From NCBI RefSeq assembly GCF_900167975.1, contig NZ_FUZU01000005.1, positions 377,001 to 441,000 of the forward strand: a stretch of DNA of 64,000 nt, in the 5' to 3' direction. A program made the translations under genes and the position numbers. The notes beneath the pieces were generated by a model, which did no database searches, was not told the origin of the DNA, and saw nothing but the letters and a program-made list of their open reading frames with translations. Position 1 is the first letter of the stretch; every line of letters begins with the position of its first letter. The DNA comes from Ohtaekwangia koreensis. Its GTDB lineage: Bacteria; Bacteroidota; Bacteroidia; Cytophagales; Cyclobacteriaceae. Of this stretch, positions 42,466-52,175 are shown piece after piece.

Positions 42466-44643
42466 CTACCACTTCGGTTTTATACCCGGTGCAAATGGAA
42501 ATTCAAGGCTTTGATAATAATCTAGTGATTGATCCGGTTTGGGTAACCCGGTAGGTATATCTCTTTTAGAGAAAGTCTGAAAGTATAGTACACACGCATT
42601 CCGCCACCAGATTGCTTCCTGGTATTGGATGGCAAGCAGTGCTTTAACCTGCTGATATCTTTCTTCATCGATATGATTATGTATAGAATCCCATTGTTGT
42701 TGTATCCACTGCACAGAATCTGCACCGGCATAATAATGATGGCAGAGTTCATCCCACAACGTTCTTCCTGATTTCATACGATGATTCCACCCGACATGAT
42801 TGAACCACAATAGATATTCTTCAGGACAATCAGCCGGTGTGCTATATATCTTTTGCACTTCGGGTGTATATTGTAGTAACGCCTTGCTGCCAGTAGCTGT
42901 ACGGTTGAATCCTATACCGAGACTGTCTGCCTGGTGGTAATATACCGATGTCCAATCCGCGCGTGGCTTGTCTTTGATCCATGGCCCCGGGCCGTAGTGA
43001 TGATTCCATCCCATAATGTGATGTAACCCCAAGGGTGTCATATAGCGTACTGTTACTTCGCGTGAAGCGAGCATAACATTTTTCAATGTGCTGACTACAT
43101 TTTCGTTATTGGAAAACGTAGCGCGGATCCATTCTTCAGCAATGGTTTCAGAAGACAGCGATGGGTTCCACGCTAATCTTCCTAAGGCATACCAGTTTGC
43201 TTGTGCAAAAGGATGGCCCGTCCAGTTACGATCATTGCCAATGTTAGCAACTCCGGCTATACCCGTGAGCGTATGATTTTCAAGGGAACCGTCAATTACA
43301 CGTGAGACTGTCGAGCCTTTGCCTTTCGCATAGGTATCAGCATCGAGACATTCTTTAAACAGCGGAGCAAGATATACCAGGTGCGTTGCAAAGCCGAGAT
43401 ACTCTTGTGTAAGTTGAAACTCCATCATGAGCGGAGTTTTCGGCATAGCGCCAAAGAGTGGATGAAAAGGTTCGCGGGGTTGAAAATCAATAGGGCCGTT
43501 CTTTACTTGTACCAATACATTTTTTTCAAAAGTGCCGTCCAATGGTTTGAATTCGTTGTAAGCTTGCTTTGCACGGTCTTCCGGAACTTCATTGCTATAT
43601 ACAAAAGCGCGCCACATAACGATACCGTTGTGAGGTGCAAGTGCCTTGGCCAGAACATTCGCACCATCCGCATGATTGCGATCATAATTCTGTGGACCAG
43701 GCTGTCCTTCTGAGTTGGCCTTTACCAGGAAACCACCAAAGTCCGGTATATAGGTATATATTTCATCAACCTTCTTTTTCCACCATGCCTGTACGGCACT
43801 GTCCAATGGATCAGCCGTGGTGAGCCCACCGATTTCTACCGGTGCGCTAAACCGCGCTGTCAGGTATACTTTAATGCCGTACGGCCGGAATACATTTGCG
43901 AGGGCTGCTACTTTTTTCAGATAGGGCACTGTTAAAACTTGTGCATTTGCATTCACGTTTGTAAGTACAGTACCATTTATACCAATGGATGCATTGGCGC
44001 GCGCATACGCTATATACCGAGGATCAATATAGTCAGGGAGCTTATGCCAATCCCACAAAGAAAAACCAGCATAACCGCGCTCAACCGTTCGGTCGAGATT
44101 GTCCCAATGATTCAGGAGGCGATGACCGATAGCCGGTTTACTTACAACGGATAGTTTTTCAATAGACTGTTGTGTTTGGAGCAGCCGTATAAAATGAAAT
44201 GTACCATATAATACACCTATATCATGGTTGGCTGCGATCACGGTACAAGGCTTATTCTTTATAACAACGCTAAAAATTACGAAGCCTTCCTTACCCAAAG
44301 CTTTTAGTTTTTCAGATATACCCAGCGATGAAATGATGGACGAAGAGGAAGCGGTTCCCAAAACTATAGCGCCCGGCTGAATAGTTTTAGTAACCGGGAT
44401 TGTTGTTTGCAGAAGTCCCTGTAAAGCCAGTTGAAGTTCCTTTTGAGCGATCACAAATGTCGCTGATTCTTTTTCCAGTAACACTGAAGTAGCAAGCGAT
44501 TGATATTTTTTTGCAACCGCTACTGTTGTGATCTTATCGTACCGCATCCAAAGCCGATAACCATCTTCGCTATATACAACGGAAGCGCTGGTGCAAAACA
44601 GTGCTATCAGGAACACGCGAAGGAAATATCGGGTAAAAATCAT
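42466..44643 (-). CDS. GH67 alpha-glucuronidase
   Basis: Removes (4-O-methyl-)glucuronic acid from the non-reducing end of xylo-oligosaccharides. The Met at 44643 begins a signal peptide (MIFTRYFLRVFLIALFCTSA); an earlier ATG at 44703 would overlap the LacI gene by 35 bp and is rejected. The protein is about 725 residues, normal for GH67. It has DGYRLWMRYD at the mature N-terminus, FLVKANSEGQPGPQ with the conserved E312, VLVQVKNGPIDFQPREP and GWNHHYGPGPW. It lies 25 bp after the LacI gene and 31 bp before the SDR gene. Location is predicted periplasmic. Together with GH115 it gives the locus both known alpha-glucuronidase types. Confidence 0.93.
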   Translation of the reverse strand: MIFTRYFLRVFLIALFCTSASVVYSEDGYRLWMRYDKITTVAVAKKYQSLATSVLLEKESATFVIAQKELQLALQGLLQTTIPVTKTIQPGAIVLGTASSSSIISSLGISEKLKALGKEGFVIFSVVIKNKPCTVIAANHDIGVLYGTFHFIRLLQTQQSIEKLSVVSKPAIGHRLLNHWDNLDRTVERGYAGFSLWDWHKLPDYIDPRYIAYARANASIGINGTVLTNVNANAQVLTVPYLKKVAALANVFRPYGIKVYLTARFSAPVEIGGLTTADPLDSAVQAWWKKKVDEIYTYIPDFGGFLVKANSEGQPGPQNYDRNHADGANVLAKALAPHNGIVMWRAFVYSNEVPEDRAKQAYNEFKPLDGTFEKNVLVQVKNGPIDFQPREPFHPLFGAMPKTPLMMEFQLTQEYLGFATHLVYLAPLFKECLDADTYAKGKGSTVSRVIDGSLENHTLTGIAGVANIGNDRNWTGHPFAQANWYALGRLAWNPSLSSETIAEEWIRATFSNNENVVSTLKNVMLASREVTVRYMTPLGLHHIMGWNHHYGPGPWIKDKPRADWTSVYYHQADSLGIGFNRTATGSKALLQYTPEVQKIYSTPADCPEEYLLWFNHVGWNHRMKSGRTLWDELCHHYYAGADSVQWIQQQWDSIHNHIDEERYQQVKALLAIQYQEAIWWRNACVLYFQTFSKRDIPTGLPKPDQSLDYYQSLEFPFAPGIKPKW

Positions 44644-44668
44644 ATTATATAGAGGGGCTTTAAATGTA

Positions 44669-45703
44669 TTACGAATCGGCTCCTTTTCGTTGAGACGACT
44701 CACGTACGATCAGGTTATGATGAAGCACAATCGTATTGAGACTTGTGCCTTCTTTTGTATCCAGTTTCCGGATCAGCGTAGCAGCGGCAAGTTCGCCCAT
44801 TTCCTGTCCGGGGTAATTCATTGTGGTGAGATTCGGCTCGATCACCTTCGATAAAGGATCGTTGTTGAATCCGGCAACGGTAATTTGTTCCGGTATTTTT
44901 ATACCAGCCTGCTTCAGTGTACGAATGCAGCTTACGGCAGTTGTATCGTTGGCAGCAAATATACCATCCGGTAGTTCGTCCATCTCTAGTATACGTTGCG
45001 TTGCTTCAGCGCCAGCCTGCTCGCTCAGGTTGCAGAAGAAAATGAGTTTCTCGTCATATAGTATACCATGATCTGCCAATGCATCGCGATAGCCTCTCAA
45101 CCGGTCAGCGTATACATTTCGTTTGATGCTTGCAGTAATGTGCGCGATGCGTTTACTTCCTTGCCGGATGAGGTGACTGGTAATTTCATATCCCGCTTTA
45201 TAGTTGTCGATTACAATGCTGGTACATTGTGGATGATCGAAAACACGATCAAAGAAAATGAGCGGTATACCTTTATTCAGGAACAGATCGAAGTGATCTA
45301 TATTTTCTGAATCGTACGCAAGCGAAACAAGTAAACCGTCAACGCGACTATTATATAGAGTCTTGATGTTGGCAAGCTCTTTTTCTTTTGACTCTGTTGA
45401 TTGACTGATGATCAAATTGTATCCCGCAGCGTTCGCCACCTTTTCCATACCCGCGATCACGGCCGACATAAAATAACTGTTCAATCTGGGTACAATCACA
45501 CCAATCGTATTACTTCTGCTTCGTCTGAGATTACTGGCAAAAAGATTTTGCTGATAACCCATCTCCTTGGCCTTATCAAAAATTCTTTTGCGCGTATCCT
45601 TCCGTATAGTCGGATGATCTTTTAATCCGCGGCTTATCGTAGCGGGCGAGAGGTCCAGCGCCTCAGCTATATCATATATAGTTATTTCCTTTTGAGTACT
45701 CAT
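44669..45703 (-). CDS. LacI-family transcriptional regulator of xylan/uronate genes
   Basis: LacI-type repressor, 344 residues. N-terminal HTH (about 7-55: ITIYDIAEALDLSPATISRG, then hinge-helix NLRRSRSNTIGVIVP) and a periplasmic-binding-protein-like effector domain (about 62-340: VDGLLVSL, GIPLIFFDRV, DGIFAANDTTAV). It heads the GH67-SDR operon and is divergent from GH115-GH10-uxuA. Two CGATT/CGGTTG-type half-palindromes occur between the two operons. An aldonate, uronate or KDG-type effector is plausible but not shown by sequence. Confidence 0.92.
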   Translation of the reverse strand: MSTQKEITIYDIAEALDLSPATISRGLKDHPTIRKDTRKRIFDKAKEMGYQQNLFASNLRRSRSNTIGVIVPRLNSYFMSAVIAGMEKVANAAGYNLIISQSTESKEKELANIKTLYNSRVDGLLVSLAYDSENIDHFDLFLNKGIPLIFFDRVFDHPQCTSIVIDNYKAGYEITSHLIRQGSKRIAHITASIKRNVYADRLRGYRDALADHGILYDEKLIFFCNLSEQAGAEATQRILEMDELPDGIFAANDTTAVSCIRTLKQAGIKIPEQITVAGFNNDPLSKVIEPNLTTMNYPGQEMGELAAATLIRKLDTKEGTSLNTIVLHHNLIVRESSQRKGADS

Positions 45704-45798
45704 GAGGTTTTAAGCAGACTATTTTGAAGAGCGCAAATTATAATTACTAATTGGTTCAAACTCATTCTCATAACCTAAACATCCGGACTTACTAATTA

Positions 45799-45873
45799 AA
45801 TCGGTTGCACTGCAATTATCTGCATTATTAATTTAAAATGCATGTTCTTTAAATAAATATTTGCAATCGGTTG
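45799..45873. promoter_or_regulatory. Two candidate LacI operators (AATCGGTTG)
   Basis: AATCGGTTG occurs at 45799-45807 and 45865-45873. The second is set in GCAATCGGTTGT, a near-palindrome (CAATCGGTTG against CAACCGATTG), as expected for LacI-family sites. The copies are 66 bp apart, roughly six helical turns, compatible with looping. They lie 96 and 162 bp upstream of the LacI start and before the GH115 operon. Confidence 0.45.
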
Positions 45874-45999
45874 TATTTTTTAATTCAATCTCACACCTTA
45901 GTCATAACATTGATGATTTCCAGGCGGCTACATTCTTTTGAGGGATAATTCGAATGGTTAAGGCAGTTTCATTGCTGGATAAACATTAACCGGGCAAGT

Positions 46000-46314
46000 T
46001 GTTAAGCTTGCAAACTATACATTCACCTTTACGCATGACTATATATTGGGTTGCCACAGTCAAAAGATGAACAGTGGTCATTTATGGGAGGTCTGATCAT
46101 ACAAACTGCGGCAATGGAATTGTTGTGACGTTTACGTCCAATCTCACCGATGCACCTTTAGCTGGTATAGCATATATTGATGAAGGAAAGTATATGATGG
46201 ACAATGGACACCTGGCAGAAGAATGAATGGTGATCAAAGTCATCAGGGGCGACACTTGCGCTTTGCGGTAGGCGAGTGTGGAATTCAGAAATTAAAGTTA
46301 TATGCGTATAAGTA
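46000..46314 (+). pseudogene. Frameshifted 3' remnant of a GH35/DUF5597 beta-galactosidase
   Basis: Translating in shifting frames recovers the C-terminal end of a DUF5597-type GH35 protein: YTFTFTHDYILG, then GGLIIQTAA, then GIVVTFTSN..LAGIAYIDEGKY, then GRRMNGDQSHQGRHLRFAV and GECGIQKLKLYAYK with stop at 46312-46314. These pieces match the remembered family pattern in order but need at least three frame changes and carry stops between them. The catalytic barrel is missing. The last bases overlap the first codons of the GH115 gene. A former GH35 gene probably stood here and decayed or was cut by rearrangement. Family identity is from memory of the domain pattern, not from a search. Confidence 0.65.
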
Positions 46315-49196
46315 AGACTTTAAGGTTGAAAGGTATATACCTCGTCTATATGATCCTCCTGTTGTCAGGCGGAAGTGTCGTGTCAGTATATACCGTAAAC
46401 GCGCAGGCATCCTATATCACCACAAAAAAGACGGCAAAGAATTTTGTCCTGGCCTTTTCTGGAAAGACGGCACCGGTATATGTAAGTGATTCTGATTATC
46501 CTGGTGTTATTCGTGCCGTGCGCAATCTTCAGGTTGATATAAAGAACGTTTCTGGTGCGAACGTAACGCTACTTGACGATAAAGCGCCATCGGCCAAGGA
46601 GATTGTCATCATCGGAACAATCGGGAAGAGTATCTTAATTGATAAACTCATAAGCACACAGAAATTGAATGTTGCAGCTATAGCTGGCAAATGGGAAACG
46701 TTTCTTATCCAGGTTGTAGAGAAACCAATGAAAGGTGTAGATCAGGCATTGGTTATAGCGGGAAGCGACAAGCGTGGCACGATCTTCGGCATTTATGATT
46801 TATCAAAGCAGATCGGTGTATCACCCTGGCATTGGTGGGCGGACGTTCCTCCCAGAAGGAGTAGCAGTCTGTATGTTTTACCAGGGCGATATATACAAGG
46901 CGAACCACCAGTAAAATATAGAGGTATATTTCTCAATGATGAAGAACCTGCATTGGGCCGCTGGGCGGTGGAGAAGTATGGCGGCTTTAACCATGTCTTC
47001 TATGAAAAGGTTTTTGAGTTGATTTTGCGGATGAAAGGCAATTATCTCTGGCCTGCGATGTGGTGGGCAAGTTTCAATAGTGATGATCCGCTTAATCCTA
47101 TACTCGCAGACGAATATGGAATCGTGATGGGCACAACGCATCATGAACCGATGATGCGTGCACATGCAGAATGGAGGAAGAGCGGAACCGGCCCTTGGAA
47201 TTATGAAAAGAATGAAGCTGTACTGCAGCAATTTTGGAAAGAAGGTATTCAACGGATGGCCTCCCGGGAAAGTATTATATCGCTCGGTATGCGTGGTGAT
47301 GGTGATATGGCGATGAGTGACGATACAAATATAGCCTTGCTCGAAAAAATCGTAAAAGACCAGCGCGCTATAATTCAGTCGGTAACCGGCAAGGAACCAA
47401 CTGCTACACCACAGCTATGGGCACTCTATAAAGAAGTGCAGGACTACTACGATAAAGGCATGCGCGTGCCGGATGATGTAACGTTACTCTTGTGTGATGA
47501 TAATTGGGGCAACATCCGAAAGCTTCCCAAACCCGGAGACAAACCACGAGCAGGTGGATATGGTATATATTATCACTTTGATTATGTAGGCGGGCCTCGA
47601 AACTATAAATGGCTCAACACAAATCAGATTGAACGTACATGGGAACAAATGAATCTCGCATACCAGTATGGCGCCAATCAAATCTGGATTGTAAATGTTG
47701 GCGATATAAAACCTATGGAATTTCCGATCGAGTTCTTCCTGGACTATGCATGGAACCCAAAGCTATGGAACCAGGACAACCTGGATGCCTATGTATACTT
47801 ATGGGCAGAACGGCAATTCGGTAGCGAGCATGCTGCTGCTATAGCTTCCATTCTCACAGACTATACACGGTATAATGCACGCAGGAAACCGGAGTTGTTA
47901 TCACCAGAAACCTATAGCATCATTCATTACCGGGAGGCCGAGAGAGTGGTAGAAGAGTATAACAAGTTGTTGAAAGAAGCGGAACGTATCGATGAAGCAA
48001 TGCCTGCTGAGTATAAAGATGCTTTTTATCAGCTTGTATTGCACCCCGTAAAAGCATCAGCTGTTTTGAATGAGCTTTATGTAACAGTAGCGAAGAATCG
48101 CTGGTACGCAACACAAGGTCGCGCAGGGACCAACGGACTGGCTGAGCGCGCGAAGATATTGTATCAGCAGGATTCTGTATTGTCGCATTATTACAATAAG
48201 GAGATGGCAAGTGGTAAATGGAATCATATGATGGACCAGACGCACATCGGGTATACCGGGTGGCAACAACCTGAGAAGAACGTGATGCCAACAGTAAAAA
48301 CGATTACACTCCCGGTAGCAGCTTCCCTCGGCGTTGCTATAGATGGTTCAGATTCATGGTGGCCGCAGGAAAGGAAGCAAGCCGTTCTCCCGGTGTTTGA
48401 TGCGCTTCATCAGCAATTCTATTATATAGATATATTCAATCGTGGACAAACGTTTTTTGATTTTAAGATTCAGGCCACTGCACCCTATATAACGTTGAGT
48501 ACTAAAGGCGGTCGTGTCAATAATGAGCAGCGTGTATGGATTTTGGTGAATTGGAAAAATGTACCCCCCGGCAAGCACCAGGTTCCTATTACAATAACCG
48601 GTGCAAAAAGTAGTATCACGGTTATGGCCATCATTGACAATATAAAGCCAAAGATAACGCAGCCTAAAACTTTTGTTGAGAGTAACGGGTATATTTCTAT
48701 TGAAGCAGAGCACTATGCCCGCGCTATACCATCTCAGCGCGTACAATGGAAGACGATACCGAACCTGGGAAGAACGCTTTCAGCGGTAACAACTTTTCCG
48801 GTAACTGAAAAGTCCGAGCCGATCACCTCTTCAAGTCCTCGTCTGGAGTACGGAGTATATTTAGCAGACAGTGGCAGTGTAAATCTTAAAGTATACTTGT
48901 CACCAACCCTGAATTTTCACAATACCACCGGGCTTCGTTTTGGTGTCTCATTCGATGATGAAACTCCACAGATCATAAACCTTCATGAAGATAAGTCGCT
49001 CAAGGCGTGGGAGCAATGGGTAAGTGATAACGTGATCGTAAAAGTATCGAGACATAGCTTGCAACGACAAGGTTACCACACACTGAAGTTCTGGCGCATC
49101 GACCCGGGAGTAGTGTTACAAAAAATCGTCATCGAAACAAAAGAGACTAAACCCAGTTATCTGGGGCCACCGGAAAGTTACTACTTGAAAAAATAG
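46302..49196 (+). CDS. GH115 xylan alpha-1,2-glucuronidase
   Basis: Large 964-residue enzyme that removes (4-O-methyl-)glucuronate from internal positions of polymeric xylan, complementing GH67, which acts only at chain ends. Signal peptide to about residue 35 (YTVNAQ). GH115 landmarks: VIAGSDKRGTIFGIYDLS, SPWHWWADVPPR, RGIFLNDEEPALGRW, MKGNYLWPAMWW, YYHFDYVGGPRNYKW, and a C-terminal domain after about residue 800 (GYISIEAEHYA). The first ATG at 46302 lies within the tail of the GH35 remnant; a Met 16 codons on (MILLLSGG) is an alternative start. GH10 follows after 34 bp, so they form an operon. Confidence 0.93.
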   Translation: MRISKTLRLKGIYLVYMILLLSGGSVVSVYTVNAQASYITTKKTAKNFVLAFSGKTAPVYVSDSDYPGVIRAVRNLQVDIKNVSGANVTLLDDKAPSAKEIVIIGTIGKSILIDKLISTQKLNVAAIAGKWETFLIQVVEKPMKGVDQALVIAGSDKRGTIFGIYDLSKQIGVSPWHWWADVPPRRSSSLYVLPGRYIQGEPPVKYRGIFLNDEEPALGRWAVEKYGGFNHVFYEKVFELILRMKGNYLWPAMWWASFNSDDPLNPILADEYGIVMGTTHHEPMMRAHAEWRKSGTGPWNYEKNEAVLQQFWKEGIQRMASRESIISLGMRGDGDMAMSDDTNIALLEKIVKDQRAIIQSVTGKEPTATPQLWALYKEVQDYYDKGMRVPDDVTLLLCDDNWGNIRKLPKPGDKPRAGGYGIYYHFDYVGGPRNYKWLNTNQIERTWEQMNLAYQYGANQIWIVNVGDIKPMEFPIEFFLDYAWNPKLWNQDNLDAYVYLWAERQFGSEHAAAIASILTDYTRYNARRKPELLSPETYSIIHYREAERVVEEYNKLLKEAERIDEAMPAEYKDAFYQLVLHPVKASAVLNELYVTVAKNRWYATQGRAGTNGLAERAKILYQQDSVLSHYYNKEMASGKWNHMMDQTHIGYTGWQQPEKNVMPTVKTITLPVAASLGVAIDGSDSWWPQERKQAVLPVFDALHQQFYYIDIFNRGQTFFDFKIQATAPYITLSTKGGRVNNEQRVWILVNWKNVPPGKHQVPITITGAKSSITVMAIIDNIKPKITQPKTFVESNGYISIEAEHYARAIPSQRVQWKTIPNLGRTLSAVTTFPVTEKSEPITSSSPRLEYGVYLADSGSVNLKVYLSPTLNFHNTTGLRFGVSFDDETPQIINLHEDKSLKAWEQWVSDNVIVKVSRHSLQRQGYHTLKFWRIDPGVVLQKIVIETKETKPSYLGPPESYYLKK

Positions 49197-49230
49197 AATA
49201 GCAAAAAAGTAAAAAAACTCTAACTATATC

Positions 49231-50325
49231 ATGAAACAATCAATTACATTAACACAGATATACCTTACTGCGATCTTTATACTTATAGCATTAGGAAGTA
49301 AAGTACACGGGCAACAAGCGGAGACTAAAGGTTTAAAGGATTACTATAAAAATTACTTTCCCATTGGCGTGGCAGTATCTCCGCGGGCGTTGAAAAGTGT
49401 GGAAGCAGAGTTGATTATTCAGCAATTCAACAGTATGACTCCGGAGAATGCGATGAAGATGGGGCCGATACATCCGGAAGAGAATCGGTACTTCTGGGAT
49501 GACGCTGATCAGATCGTAAACTTTGCGCAACAACACGGTATAAAGGTTCGGGGTCATGCGCTTTGCTGGCACGAACAAACTCCTCCATGGATCTTCACCG
49601 ATGCCAAAGGTGATACCGTTACAAAAGAGGTTTTGCTGAGTCGGCTGAAAGATCATATCACTGCGGTAGTAACGCGCTATAAAGGTAAAGTATATGCATG
49701 GGATGTTGTGAACGAGGCGATAGCCGATGAACCTTCCAGATTGCTGCGCAACTCACCATGGTATAAGATCTGCGGTGTGGATTTTATCATCAAGGCTTTC
49801 GAATATGCTCACGCGGCAGATCCGGATGCCAAACTGTTTTACAATGACTATAACACCGAGCGATCTGAAAAAAGAGAGCGTATATATACCCTTTTGAAGA
49901 AACTGGTGGATGCTAATGTACCCATTCACGGCATCGGGCTCCAGGGCCATTGGTCAATCTTCGAACCTACTGAAAAAGAGCTTCGTGAAACCCTGGACAA
50001 GTATTCGTCCTTGAAACTGGATATACAGATCACTGAACTGGATGTGTCGCTATACAAGTGGGAAAAATTTAAACGTCAACGGAGACAGGGTGAGACGGAT
50101 GTTTTTACGTCTGAGCTAGAGAACAAGCAGATGGGGCACTATAAAATGATTTTCAAGGTTTTCCGGGACTATAAGAACGTAATCACCGGCATCACATTCT
50201 GGAATATATCAGACAGACGTAGCTGGCTCGATGAGTATCCCGTGGCAGGAAGAAAAAACTACCCACTGCTCTTCGATCAGAACTTAAAGCCGAAGAAGGC
50301 ATACTGGGAAGTGGTTAAGTTTTGA
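49231..50325 (+). CDS. GH10 endo-1,4-beta-xylanase
   Basis: Cleaves the beta-1,4-xylan backbone. 364 residues: signal peptide to about 27 (KVHGQ), then a single GH10 barrel, full length, without binding modules or T9SS tail. Catalytic residues: acid/base E162 in WDVVNEAI and nucleophile E269 in QITELDVS. Supporting motifs are TPENAMKMGPI, RGHALCWHEQTPPW, LFYNDYNTE and GITFWNISDRRSW. It sits between GH115 and uxuA, so a secreted or periplasmic step before uronate catabolism is the inferred role. Confidence 0.96.
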   Translation: MKQSITLTQIYLTAIFILIALGSKVHGQQAETKGLKDYYKNYFPIGVAVSPRALKSVEAELIIQQFNSMTPENAMKMGPIHPEENRYFWDDADQIVNFAQQHGIKVRGHALCWHEQTPPWIFTDAKGDTVTKEVLLSRLKDHITAVVTRYKGKVYAWDVVNEAIADEPSRLLRNSPWYKICGVDFIIKAFEYAHAADPDAKLFYNDYNTERSEKRERIYTLLKKLVDANVPIHGIGLQGHWSIFEPTEKELRETLDKYSSLKLDIQITELDVSLYKWEKFKRQRRQGETDVFTSELENKQMGHYKMIFKVFRDYKNVITGITFWNISDRRSWLDEYPVAGRKNYPLLFDQNLKPKKAYWEVVKF

Positions 50326-50481
50326 TTGTGTAAATCTTCGGTCGAAATATGTTTTGCGTAAATATACTTTCACATATGGAGCGTTGCCAGTAGCTTGCAG
50401 CCAACAATACGTGAGATGGCAGGCCGGAAAGAACGGCTCGTAAAAGTCTGTAACGAACTTTAAATATAAAGCAGAATACAC

Positions 50482-51657
50482 ATGGCAATGGAACAAACAA
50501 TGCGCTGGTATGGTCCGAATGATGCGGTAAGTTTATCGGATCTTTTGCAGGCTGGATGCACCGGTGTAGTAACGGCTTTACATCATATACCTGTAGGGGA
50601 TGTATGGACCGTGGAAGAGATTGAGAAAAGGAAAGCTGCTATTGAAAAAGCAGGCATGACGTGGACGGTAATAGAAAGTTTACCGGTACATGAAGACATC
50701 AAAAGGCAAAGTGGAAATTATAAACTATACATTGAGAACTATAAACAGAGTTTAGTAAATGTAGGCCGCTGCGGGTTAAAAGTTGTTACCTATAACTTTA
50801 TGCCAATCCTCGACTGGATGCGTACCGATATAACATACTCCATGCCCGATGGTAGCAAGGCGCTTTACTTTGAGAAGTCAGCGTTTGTGGCGTTTGATCT
50901 ATACTTGTTGAAAAGACCCAACGCAGAGAAGGACTATACAGCTGAGGAAATTTCGCTGGCAAAAAAACGACTGGACAGCATGTCGGAAGAAGAACGCAAA
51001 CGTCTTTTTCATAATGCAACGTTAGGGCTACCGGGCAGTGATGAGCCTTTTACAGCACCGGAAATTCTTTCCGCCTTGAAAGGATATGAAGGTATAGATG
51101 CAAAGAAACTTAAGGAACATTTGTTCTATTTTCTAAACGCGGTTGTACCTACCGCTGAGGCAGCGGGAGTAAACCTGGCGATCCATCCGGACGATCCTCC
51201 ATATTCTATATTAGGATTGCCAAGAATCATGAGCACAGAGAAGGATGCAACGGAGCTATTGACAGCAGTGCCGTCTCCTGCAAACGGACTTTGTTTCTGC
51301 ACTGGTTCGTATGGAGCTCGAGCTGATAATGATTTGTCTGGTATGGTTAAGCGGTTAGGTGACAGAATCCACTTTTTACATTTGCGTAGTACGAAGCGTG
51401 ACTATAAAGGAGATTTCTACGAAGCAAACCATCTTGAAGGTGATGCCGATATGTATAGTGTGGTAAGAGAAATTGTATTGCTGATGAAACGCAGAGGTAT
51501 ATCTTTACCGATGCGCCCTGATCATGGTCACCAGATGCTGGACGACCTGAATAAGAAAACCTATCCAGGCTACTCTGCTATAGGACGCTTACGCGGATTG
51601 GCGGAATTGCGCGGGCTGGAATTGGGGATTTCACGTGTGCTTGCTGATAACAACTAA
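50482..51657 (+). CDS. uxuA: Mannonate dehydratase UxuA
   Basis: Cytoplasmic Fe/Mn-dependent enzyme converting D-mannonate to 2-keto-3-deoxygluconate in glucuronate breakdown. The 391-residue protein matches UxuA over its length: [117 protein letters not shown]. Start may be the Met at 50488, which aligns better with known N-termini. It is the metabolic endpoint of the GH67/GH115/GH10 set, 156 bp after GH10. Glucuronate isomerase, KDG kinase and aldolase are not in the window. Confidence 0.97.
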   Translation: MAMEQTMRWYGPNDAVSLSDLLQAGCTGVVTALHHIPVGDVWTVEEIEKRKAAIEKAGMTWTVIESLPVHEDIKRQSGNYKLYIENYKQSLVNVGRCGLKVVTYNFMPILDWMRTDITYSMPDGSKALYFEKSAFVAFDLYLLKRPNAEKDYTAEEISLAKKRLDSMSEEERKRLFHNATLGLPGSDEPFTAPEILSALKGYEGIDAKKLKEHLFYFLNAVVPTAEAAGVNLAIHPDDPPYSILGLPRIMSTEKDATELLTAVPSPANGLCFCTGSYGARADNDLSGMVKRLGDRIHFLHLRSTKRDYKGDFYEANHLEGDADMYSVVREIVLLMKRRGISLPMRPDHGHQMLDDLNKKTYPGYSAIGRLRGLAELRGLELGISRVLADNN

Positions 51658-51687
51658 ACATCATCTCTGTAGCATCCCTGATAGAAA

Positions 51688-52047
51688 ATGGAATTACAAA
51701 AATTCAAAGTCCTCTATAAGAAATTTACTTCTCCTAAGTTGGACAGATCTCTCTGGCAGACCCAGGCGTATGCGGACTATTGTGATGCGATCGGCAATAA
51801 CGAAGTGATCGCAGATTGGTATTTGAAGCAGCAAATAAAAAAATCAAAAGTTAAAGTCGGTAAACACTGCTGCACGAAAATGACTTACTATTTAACCTTC
51901 GATAAAAAAACAAAAGATGTTAATCCTGACGCAGTGATCAGGTTTAATAAGAAGTCAAAAGATTATGGAATTCCTGTTCATGATGGCGGACAATCGTATA
52001 TAGGTATTGAACACTGTCCATGGTGCGGAAAGCGACTGGCGAAATAG
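51688..52047 (+). CDS. Small Zn-ribbon-like protein (DUF6980-like)
   Basis: 119-residue cytoplasmic protein with CC near residue 61-62 (KHCCTKM) and CPWCGKRL at the C-terminus, arranged like a zinc ribbon. The spacing and the stretch IRFNKKSKDYGIPVHDGGQSYIGIEHCPWC resemble the DUF6980 family, which I recall rather than can verify. Function unknown. It is 30 bp after uxuA on the same strand and ends at a strong terminator, so it is probably co-transcribed with the xylan genes although nothing ties it to sugar metabolism. Confidence 0.65.
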   Translation: MELQKFKVLYKKFTSPKLDRSLWQTQAYADYCDAIGNNEVIADWYLKQQIKKSKVKVGKHCCTKMTYYLTFDKKTKDVNPDAVIRFNKKSKDYGIPVHDGGQSYIGIEHCPWCGKRLAK

Positions 52048-52130
52048 CGATATCGAAAGAATGTATAGGTGATCTGATAGACATGGTTACTTTCGATAAT
52101 TAGCCCCTTGATATAAAAACATTTAAATAA

Positions 52131-52158
52131 AAAAAGACTGCTTTGATGCAGTCTTTTT
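52131..52158. terminator. Bidirectional terminator after the xylan operon
   Basis: AAAAAGACTGC (52131-52141) pairs with GCAGTCTTTTT (52148-52158), loop TTTGAT. It separates the uxuA-side operon from the convergent STAS-like gene. Confidence 0.87.
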
Positions 52159-52175
52159 ATTGAGATAATGTAGTT

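Noticed and set aside
44644-44703. Earlier GH67 start at 44703
   Set aside because: It would overlap the LacI gene, and the Met at 44643 begins the signal peptide.
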